From: F1-60-MAGs027 sp044344715
GTDB lineage: Bacteria; Actinomycetota; Acidimicrobiia; Acidimicrobiales; Ilumatobacteraceae
Length of the DNA: 17,320 nt
Direction: 5' to 3'
Assembly (NCBI GenBank): GCA_044344715.1
Contig: JBIJCI010000032.1
Location: 1 to 17,320, forward strand
In this document: piece by piece, positions 1-6,001 of the stretch
Numbering within the stretch: the stretch's first letter is position 1
How the letters are laid out: each line of letters starts with the position of its first letter
Translations under genes and position numbers: made by a program
Notes under the pieces: generated by a model
Databases searched by the model: none
Told to the model about the DNA's origin: nothing
What the model saw: the letters and a program-made list of their open reading frames with translations, nothing else

Positions 1-681
1 AGTGCTCTCCACGAGGTCGACGTCTACACCTCGCACGAGGCGCTGATTCTCGGGTACGAAGAGGCGCTGACCCGCCAGGACTCGCTGACCGGCCATTGGT
101 ACGACTGCTCGGCGCACATGTTGTGGATCGGCGAGCGCACACGCCAGCTCGACGGTGCGCACATCGAGTTCCTGCGGGGCGTCGGCAACCCGATCGGTGT
201 CAAGATCGGCCCGACCACCAGCGCCGACTACGTGCTCTCGCTATGCGAGACGCTCAACCCGATGCGTGTACCGGGACGCCTGACGTTGATTTCCCGGATG
301 GGTGCCGACGGCGTGGAAACCACGTTGCGACCGCTGCTCCGGGCGGTTCGGGATGCGGGCCACCCCGTCGTCTGGGCATGCGACCCGATGCACGCAAACA
401 CCTTCACCGCGGGCAATGGCCGCAAGACACGGCACTTCGACACGATTCTGAAGGAAATCGTCGGCTTCGTCGCCGCGCACCGTGCCGAGAACACCTGGCC
501 GGGCGGCATCCACATCGAACTCACCGGCGAGAACGTGACGGAGTGTCTCGGCGGGGTCGAGGCCGTGTCGCAGGACGACCTCGACGTGCGCTACGAGACG
601 GTGTGCGATCCGCGCCTGAACGCGCGGCAGTCGATCGACCTGGCCTTCCAGGTTGCCGACATGATTCGCAGCGGCAAGTAG
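1..681 (+). CDS. aroG: Class II 3-deoxy-7-phosphoheptulonate (DAHP) synthase, C-terminal part
   Basis: This enzyme condenses phosphoenolpyruvate with erythrose 4-phosphate, the first step of the shikimate pathway to aromatic amino acids, in the cytoplasm. The reading frame is open from base 1 to the TAG at 679-681, giving 226 visible residues. The family is usually about 450-470 residues, so roughly half lies before the window. Class II (plant/mycobacterial, AroA-II) signatures are clear: KIGPTTSADY, SRMGADGVETTLRPLLRAV, WACDPMHANTF with a metal-ligand histidine, KTRHFDTILKE, GGIHIELTGENVTECLGG with a metal-ligand glutamate, and CDPRLNARQSIDLAFQVADM near the end. Nothing looks damaged. A beta-lactamase-fold gene follows 24 nt downstream on the same strand. 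The family assignment is secure. The symbol follows mycobacterial usage and could equally be aroF or aroH. Confidence 0.95.
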   Translation, partial: SALHEVDVYTSHEALILGYEEALTRQDSLTGHWYDCSAHMLWIGERTRQLDGAHIEFLRGVGNPIGVKIGPTTSADYVLSLCETLNPMRVPGRLTLISRMGADGVETTLRPLLRAVRDAGHPVVWACDPMHANTFTAGNGRKTRHFDTILKEIVGFVAAHRAENTWPGGIHIELTGENVTECLGGVEAVSQDDLDVRYETVCDPRLNARQSIDLAFQVADMIRSGK

Positions 682-705
682 CCGGCGCAACTAGCGTCGC
701 ACGCC

Positions 706-1518
706 GTGCGCGCCCTCGAACTCGTCGACTCCTGGCCCGTCGACCATGCATCGGTTGCCGTCATCGACCGTCGCGGCGAGATCCGGCTGCACGGGGACGA
801 GTCCCGCGAATTCCGCCTGGCATCGGTGACCAAGGTGATCACTGCGTGGGCAACGCTGGTGGCCTGCGAGGAAGGCACGTTGGCGCTCGACGACGAGGTC
901 GGTCGCGAAGGATGCACACTTCGGCACCTCCTCGCACACGCCGGAGGACTCCCGTTCGAGGGTGAGTCCCCCATCGCATCCGTCGGCACGAAGCGGATCT
1001 ACTCGAACACGGGCTACGAACTCGTCGCAACGCACCTTGCCGAACGGAGCGGGATGCCCTTCTGGGAGTACGTCAACGGTGCGGTGTTCGAGCCCCTCGG
1101 TATCACGGCCGATGAACAGGCGGGTAGCGCCGCCAAGGATGCGCGGCTCGACATCGTGAACATGGCGCTCTTCCTCGCCGAGATTCGCCGACCCAGGCTG
1201 ATCGCACGCGACACGTTCCTCGAGGCCGTTACACCGCAGTTCGGCGACCTCGAAGGCACGGTGCCCGGGGTCGGGCGGTTCGATCCGTGTCCGTGGGGAT
1301 TGGGGCCCGAGATCCGCGACGGCAAGTCACCGCACTGGACGTCGCCGAGGAACTCGGCGGCGACGTACGGTCACTTCGGTGGAAGCGGCACGTTCGTATG
1401 GGTCGACCCCATCGCCGACGTGGCATGTGCGGTGCTCACCGACCGGGAGTTCGACGAGTGGGCACTCGCCCACTGGCCGGACTTCTCGACCGCGCTACTC
1501 GACGACCTGTCGCGCTAG
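706..1518 (+). CDS. Serine beta-lactamase-family hydrolase
   Basis: This 270-residue protein belongs to the serine beta-lactamase / class C / penicillin-binding-protein-like hydrolases. The nucleophile motif SVTK is at residues 40-43. YSN at 99-101 fills the YxN position, and HFG at 223-225, followed by GSGTFVWVDP, replaces the KTG box as is common in class C-like esterases. No signal peptide or membrane segment is seen, so it is probably cytoplasmic and more likely an esterase or amidase than a resistance enzyme. The chosen start is GTG 706. There is no good Shine-Dalgarno, and no in-frame ATG lies before the SxxK motif. It begins 24 nt after the DAHP synthase stop and may be co-transcribed. 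Its TAG stop overlaps the stop of the convergent thiolase gene. The substrate is unknown. Confidence 0.85.
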   Translation: MRALELVDSWPVDHASVAVIDRRGEIRLHGDESREFRLASVTKVITAWATLVACEEGTLALDDEVGREGCTLRHLLAHAGGLPFEGESPIASVGTKRIYSNTGYELVATHLAERSGMPFWEYVNGAVFEPLGITADEQAGSAAKDARLDIVNMALFLAEIRRPRLIARDTFLEAVTPQFGDLEGTVPGVGRFDPCPWGLGPEIRDGKSPHWTSPRNSAATYGHFGGSGTFVWVDPIADVACAVLTDREFDEWALAHWPDFSTALLDDLSR

Positions 1519-2717
1519 CCGAGACGCTCCACGATCATCGCCATTCCCTGACCACCACCGACGCACATCGTCTCGAGACCGAAGCGCTTGTTGCGGTGTT
1601 GCAGTCCGTTGATGAGCGTGGTCATGATGCGTGCGCCCGTCATACCGAACGGGTGACCGAGGGCGATCGCGCCTCCGTGCACGTTCATCTTCTCCATCGG
1701 GATACCGAGGTGCTTGGCCGACGGGATGACCTGTGCGGCGAACGCCTCGTTGATCTCGACCAGGTCGATCTGGTCGATCGACATGCCGGCACGATTCAGG
1801 GCCTGACGCGACGCCTCGATCGGGCCGAGTCCCATGATCTCCGGGTTGAGACCGGACACACCCGACGACACGATGCGGGCGAGCGGTTGCAGTCCGAGCT
1901 TCTTCGCCTTGGTGTCGCTCATCACGAGCACGGCGGCTGCACCGTCGTTGAGCGGACACGCATTGCCCGCCGTGATCTGACCGTCGGGGCGGAAGGCCGG
2001 CTTCAAGCCTGCAAGGCCCTCGGCGGTGGTGCCAGGACGCGGACCATCGTCCTTCGAGATGACCCGACCGTCGGGAAGCGTGAGCGGCGTGATTTCGCGG
2101 TCGAAGAATCCGTTGTCGACGTTCTCGCAGGCACGCTGCTGGGAACGGGCCGCGAACTCGTCCATCTCCTGGCGGGTCACGCCCTCCACTTCACGGACGT
2201 TCTCGGCCGTCTGACCCATGGCGATGTACATGTCGGGAATTCCCTGCGGTGAGGTCCAGGTCGGATGCCCACCGGCTGCGCGAGCCTTCGTTCGCTCACC
2301 GGGCGTCTTGAAGATGGGGTTCGGTGCCATGTCGCTTGCACCGCTGGCGTAGCGGCTCACGGTCTCGACACCGGCGGCAATGAAGCAGTCGCCCTCGCCG
2401 GACTTGATCGCGTGGGCGGCCATCCGAATGGTCTGCAAGCTCGACGAGCAGTAACGATTCACGGTCACTCCCGGGGCGTTGTCCAGACCGGCGAGTACCG
2501 CGACGATTCGGGCGATGTTGAATCCGGCCTCGCCGGCGGGCTGACCGCAGCCCATCATCAGGTCCTCGACATCGCCGGGCTTCACCTGCGGCACCTTGGC
2601 CATGAGGGCCCGGACGATTTGGGCACTCATGTCGTCGGGGCGGAGGTCGACGAGCGACCCCTTGTTCGCCCGGCCGATGGGGCTGCGGGCGGTGGCGACG
2701 ATGACGGCTTCGGTCAT
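1515..2717 (-). CDS. Acetyl-CoA C-acyltransferase (thiolase), FadA3-like
   Basis: This 400-residue thiolase would cleave 3-ketoacyl-CoA to acetyl-CoA and a shortened acyl-CoA in beta-oxidation, or run the reverse condensation. The nucleophilic cysteine is C90 in VNRYCSSSLQT. NEAF is at 323-326, the catalytic histidine is H355 in GGAIALGHPFGMTGAR, and the second catalytic cysteine is C385 in CVGGGQGMA. All key residues are present and the length is normal. From memory the sequence resembles mycobacterial FadA3 more than FadA5. The start is ATG 2717 (MTEAVIVATARSPIGR), preceded at good distance by GAAAGGA. The frame stays open for a further 315 codons upstream, but only as antisense of the P450 gene. 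It is divergent from the P450 with an 84-bp gap, which suggests a shared lipid or sterol pathway. This pairing recalls cyp125/fadA5 in M. tuberculosis, though I see no KstR operator. Confidence 0.93.
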   Translation of the reverse strand: MTEAVIVATARSPIGRANKGSLVDLRPDDMSAQIVRALMAKVPQVKPGDVEDLMMGCGQPAGEAGFNIARIVAVLAGLDNAPGVTVNRYCSSSLQTIRMAAHAIKSGEGDCFIAAGVETVSRYASGASDMAPNPIFKTPGERTKARAAGGHPTWTSPQGIPDMYIAMGQTAENVREVEGVTRQEMDEFAARSQQRACENVDNGFFDREITPLTLPDGRVISKDDGPRPGTTAEGLAGLKPAFRPDGQITAGNACPLNDGAAAVLVMSDTKAKKLGLQPLARIVSSGVSGLNPEIMGLGPIEASRQALNRAGMSIDQIDLVEINEAFAAQVIPSAKHLGIPMEKMNVHGGAIALGHPFGMTGARIMTTLINGLQHRNKRFGLETMCVGGGQGMAMIVERLG

Positions 2718-2786
2718 GACTGGGTCCTTTCGATCGCGTAACGGTGTCGTGGATCGCGACCCGGTGTGAGCCGCGAACTCGAGCCA

Positions 2787-2802
2787 CGGTACCATTCGGA
2801 CA
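2787..2802 (+). promoter_or_regulatory. Putative leaderless promoter of the P450 gene (-10 TACCAT)
   Basis: A TAnnnT-type -10 hexamer, TACCAT, occupies 2790-2795. It ends 6 nt before the ATG at 2802, so transcription would start at or next to the A of the start codon. No Shine-Dalgarno precedes that ATG. No convincing -35 is seen 16-18 nt upstream. The same -10-to-ATG geometry recurs at lexA in this window. This supports starting the P450 at 2802 rather than at the upstream GTG 2766. Confidence 0.4.
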
Positions 2803-4052
2803 TGCAGTTGACCCCAGTGGACGTCGACACCATCGACCTGTCCGACCCCGAATTCTGGGTGGCACCGCGCGAACACCGCGAATCGGCGTTCTGGAGTCTG
2901 CGTCGGGAAGCACCGATCAAGTTCTTCAAGGAGATGCCGCTCGTCAACTTCCCGGTGGGGCCCGGCTACTACGCCCTGACCAAGCACGAGGACATCTGGG
3001 CGGTGAGTCGCAACCCCGAACTGTGGTGCAGCGGGCAAGGCTCGAACATCACCACGCTGACACCCGAATTGAACGAGTTCTTCGGCTCGATGATCAACAT
3101 GGACGACCCGAAACACTTCCGCCTGCGCTCCATCGTCTCGAAGGGATTCACCCCGAAGGAGATCGCCCGCGTCGAGCAGTACGTGAAGGAGAAGGCGCGC
3201 ACGCTCGTGGACGAGGTGCTCGAACGCCACGGGGACGACGAATTCGACTTCGTCGAGGCACTCGCTGCCCCGTTCCCGCTGGAGATCATCTGCGACATGA
3301 TGGGCATCCCGCGCAGCGACGCCAAGCAGATCCTCGACTGGACGAACGTCATCCTCGGCGCCGGGGACCCGGATTTCGGGGGAACCCTCGAGAACCTGAT
3401 GAAGGTCGCGCTCGAGATCTTCTCGTATGCGCAGCAACTGGGCGAGTCGCGGTTGGAGACGCCGACGGACGACCTCACGTCGGTGATGATGCACGCCGAA
3501 GTCGACGGCCAGCGGATGAGCAGCCAGGAATTCGGCAGCTTCTTCATCCTGCTCGTCGTTGCCGGAAACGAAACCACCCGTAACGCCATCAGCCACGGCA
3601 TGCTCGAACTCACCCGTCGGCCCGACCAACAGCGCATCTGGTTCAACGACTTCGAGAAGCACACCCGGACCGCGGTCGAGGAAATCGTGCGCTGGGCCTC
3701 ACCGGTCATCCACTTCCGACGAACCGCAACGAAGGACACCGAGCTACGCGGCATCAAGATGCCTGCGGGAACCAAGGTGGTGATGTGGTACAACTCGGGC
3801 AACCGTGACGAGGCCCTCTTCGAGGACCCCTACCGATTCGACGTGACGCGCACCATCCAACCCGCCCAGATCGGCTTCGGTGCCGGCGGACCGCACTTCT
3901 GTCTCGGGGCAAACCTCGCCCGACGCGAGATCGCCGTGATGTTCGACGAGATCCGTCGTCGTCTCCCCTACCTGCGGATCACCGGCGAGCCCGCATACCT
4001 GCGGAGCAACTTCATCAACGGCATCAAGCGCATGCCGTGCCGCATCAAGTAA
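2802..4052 (+). CDS. Cytochrome P450 (CYP124/125/142-like)
   Basis: This 416-residue soluble bacterial P450 would hydroxylate a lipid-like substrate using electrons from a ferredoxin and reductase, neither of which is encoded here. The I-helix oxygen-activation motif AGNETT is at 254-259. The K-helix ExxR is EIVR at 294-297, and the heme loop FGAGGPHFCLG begins at 359 with proximal ligand C367. The N-terminus lacks a membrane anchor. The stretch ASPVIHFRRTA and the overall pattern recall the mycobacterial CYP124/125/142 group of steroid and fatty-acid hydroxylases, but the substrate is not proven. I chose ATG 2802 because a -10-like TACCAT ends 6 nt before it. GTG 2766 would add 12 residues. 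The TAA stop is directly adjacent to the stop of the convergent flavin monooxygenase gene. Confidence 0.93.
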   Translation: MQLTPVDVDTIDLSDPEFWVAPREHRESAFWSLRREAPIKFFKEMPLVNFPVGPGYYALTKHEDIWAVSRNPELWCSGQGSNITTLTPELNEFFGSMINMDDPKHFRLRSIVSKGFTPKEIARVEQYVKEKARTLVDEVLERHGDDEFDFVEALAAPFPLEIICDMMGIPRSDAKQILDWTNVILGAGDPDFGGTLENLMKVALEIFSYAQQLGESRLETPTDDLTSVMMHAEVDGQRMSSQEFGSFFILLVVAGNETTRNAISHGMLELTRRPDQQRIWFNDFEKHTRTAVEEIVRWASPVIHFRRTATKDTELRGIKMPAGTKVVMWYNSGNRDEALFEDPYRFDVTRTIQPAQIGFGAGGPHFCLGANLARREIAVMFDEIRRRLPYLRITGEPAYLRSNFINGIKRMPCRIK

Positions 4053-5096
4053 TCAGGCGGCGCGCAATCTCGGCAGCACGTAGCGCGCAACGAGGTCGCA
4101 CTCGGCGAGGTGCGGATACCCCGAGAGGATGAAGGTACCCACGCCAGCGTCACGGATCTCCTGCAGCTTGCCTGCCACCTGATCGGGATCACCGACGATC
4201 GCGATGCCGGCCCCGCTGCGGGCCCGGCCGACTCCCGTCCAGAGGTTCCGCTCGACATAGCCGTCGGCATCGGCGGATTCGCGCAATTCGCTCTGCCGTG
4301 CGACGCCCGCGGACCTGGAATCGAGCGACTTGGCCCGGATTACCGAACCGGTCTCGTCGTCGAGACGCGAGAGCAGGCGTTGCGCCGCGGCACGGGCCTC
4401 TTCCTCCGTCTCTCGCACGATCACGTGGCTGCGCCACCCGTAGCGCAACGTACGACCGAACCTGGCCGCTCGGCCATCCATCTCGCGCATCACCTCGACC
4501 ATTCGTGCGGTGGTGTCGGGCCACATGAGATACACGTCGCACGACTCGGCGGCACACTCGCGGGCCGCTTCCGACAAGCCACCGAAGTAGATCACCGGAT
4601 CGTGCGGCGAGTCGACCGCGATGCGTGGTGGATCGAGGTGGGCGGTGACGAATTCACCGTCGAAATCGACCCGCCTACCGGCGAGCAGCGTGCGCAGCAC
4701 CGAGATGGACTCGGTCGTGCGACGGTAGCGGTGGTCGCTGGACAGCGTCTCCCCCGGGAGGTCGGACGAGATTGCATTGACGACGAGACGGCCACCGGCG
4801 ATCTCGCGCAGCGTGGCGATCTGGCGGGCGAGTTGCGGCACCACCAGTTCGCCCAACCGCACGGCCAGCAAGAGGTTGATGCGGCTCGTTTCGACCGCTA
4901 TCGCGGCGGCGAACGCGGTGGCGTCGAGTCCGAGCGAGTAGCCCGAGGGCAGGAGCACGTTGTCGAAGCCGTTGCGCTCCGCCCTCAGCACGATCTCGCG
5001 ACAGTGGGCCCACGACGATCGGAGCGCGGCATCGGGCACCCCGAGGAACTCGTAGTCGTCGTCGCAGAGTGCACCGAACCAGGCGTACTCGGTCAC
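4053..5096 (-). CDS. Luciferase-like flavin-dependent monooxygenase, SsuD-like
   Basis: This 347-residue TIM-barrel protein belongs to the bacterial luciferase-like family, whose members oxidise substrates with reduced FMN or F420. Its pattern matches the alkanesulfonate monooxygenase (SsuD) branch: LLLAVRLGELVVPQLARQIATL at about 75-97, GGRLVVNAISSD at 101-112, DHRYRRTTESISVLR at 121-135, VIYFGGLSEAA mid-protein, and a C-terminal NLWTGVGRARSGAGIAIVGDP then FILSGYPHL. The start is GTG 5096, whose GTGA overlaps the stop of the upstream aldo/keto reductase, so translation is probably coupled. The frame is open 100 codons further upstream, but that part is a shadow of the reductase gene. No sulfonate transporter (SsuABC) lies nearby, so the substrate may not be a sulfonate. 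FMN versus F420 cannot be decided here. Confidence 0.85.
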   Translation of the reverse strand: MTEYAWFGALCDDDYEFLGVPDAALRSSWAHCREIVLRAERNGFDNVLLPSGYSLGLDATAFAAAIAVETSRINLLLAVRLGELVVPQLARQIATLREIAGGRLVVNAISSDLPGETLSSDHRYRRTTESISVLRTLLAGRRVDFDGEFVTAHLDPPRIAVDSPHDPVIYFGGLSEAARECAAESCDVYLMWPDTTARMVEVMREMDGRAARFGRTLRYGWRSHVIVRETEEEARAAAQRLLSRLDDETGSVIRAKSLDSRSAGVARQSELRESADADGYVERNLWTGVGRARSGAGIAIVGDPDQVAGKLQEIRDAGVGTFILSGYPHLAECDLVARYVLPRLRAA

Positions 5097-6001
5097 GGGA
5101 GCGGACGACCCTCGGACGCCGCAACGATGCGGTACAGGTCGGCACGATCGAGGGACTGCACGGGTGACGAGGTGGCCGCCACGACGCGCTCGGGTCGCTG
5201 TGTGCCCAGTAGCACCACCGGCCTGCTCGGGTGCGAGAGGACGAAGGCGTACGCGACCTGCTCGCGGGTGGTGCCTCGGGCGGCCGCAATCTCGTCGATG
5301 ACCCGCATCAACTCCGGGCTGACGCCGTGTCCCGTGACGAGGCGACCACCGGCGAGCGGACTCCAGGCCAGCGGTGTAACACCGTCGCGCATGCACAGGT
5401 CGAGCGTGCCGTCACGGATCGGTGCAAGACAGCCGGCGGAGAACTCGGGCTGCGTCGTCTCGATCGGTACCGACAGGTGTGCGGCCAGTGCCTGGTGCTG
5501 TGCGGGTGTGAAGTTCGAGACCCCGACGCGGTCGATCTTTCCCTCTCGGCGGAGTTGCATGAGGGTCGCGGCGGTCTCCTGTGGATGGGCGAACAGATCG
5601 GGACGATGTACCTGGTACAGGTCGACTCGCTCGACGCGCAGTCGTCGCAGCGAGTCCTCGCATTCGCGCCGCAGCGTGGCGGGGCTCTGGTCGTAGGGAA
5701 CGCCCGGCGTGATGCCACCTTTGGTGGCCACGACCACCTTGTCGCGCAGTGCGGGCGATCGCTGGAACACGGCGCCGAGGAGTTCCTCGGCCGCGCCGAA
5801 CCCCTTGCCGCCCCAGTTACCCCCGTAAACGGCGGCGTTGTCGAGCAGCGTGATGCCGCAGTCGACGGCGGTCGAAATCAACCGCGTTGCGTCGTCGAGC
5901 GACTCGGTGGTGAAGCGCCACAGACCGAGTCCGTAGCGCCCGAACGGCGACGAAGCCGTTGGGGTCAGGAGCAGCCGCTCGTTGATCCGCAGTCTCCGCA
6001 C
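5093..6001 (-). CDS. Aldo/keto reductase
   Basis: This NAD(P)H-dependent oxidoreductase has the TIM-barrel aldo/keto reductase fold. Counting from GTG 6001 it has 302 residues, and the full catalytic tetrad is visible: D54 and Y59 in LLDNAAVYGG, K94 in VVATKGG, and H132 in DLYQVHRPD. GVSNF and the C-terminal LLGTQRPERV cofactor region are also present. The start is uncertain. GTG 6001 overlaps the end of nrdJ by 37 nt, GTG 6043 would overlap by 79 nt, and a CTG at 5968 would sit on the nrdJ stop. None has a clear Shine-Dalgarno, so coupling to nrdJ is likely. Its 3' end overlaps the SsuD-like gene by 4 nt (GTGA), so the two enzymes may share a pathway. The substrate is unknown. Confidence 0.88.
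   Translation of the reverse strand: MRRLRINERLLLTPTASSPFGRYGLGLWRFTTESLDDATRLISTAVDCGITLLDNAAVYGGNWGGKGFGAAEELLGAVFQRSPALRDKVVVATKGGITPGVPYDQSPATLRRECEDSLRRLRVERVDLYQVHRPDLFAHPQETAATLMQLRREGKIDRVGVSNFTPAQHQALAAHLSVPIETTQPEFSAGCLAPIRDGTLDLCMRDGVTPLAWSPLAGGRLVTGHGVSPELMRVIDEIAAARGTTREQVAYAFVLSHPSRPVVLLGTQRPERVVAATSSPVQSLDRADLYRIVAASEGRPLP

Noticed and set aside
706..1518. Beta-lactam resistance gene
   Set aside because: It lacks a signal peptide and has HFG instead of KTG, which fits better with a cytoplasmic esterase-like member of the family.
2730..2760. KstR-type operator between thiolase and P450
   Set aside because: The closest stretch, GTAACGGTGTCG, does not preserve the AAC-N2-GTT core.
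2718..3662. Long minus-strand extension of the thiolase frame (315 codons) opposite the P450 gene
   Set aside because: It is antisense to a clearly coding P450, has no recognisable domain, and the thiolase starts naturally at MTEAVIVATA with a Shine-Dalgarno. GC-rich codon bias keeps this frame open.
4110..5696. 528-codon plus-strand open frame opposite the flavin monooxygenase and reductase genes
   Set aside because: It spans two real minus-strand genes and their overlap and shows no motif.
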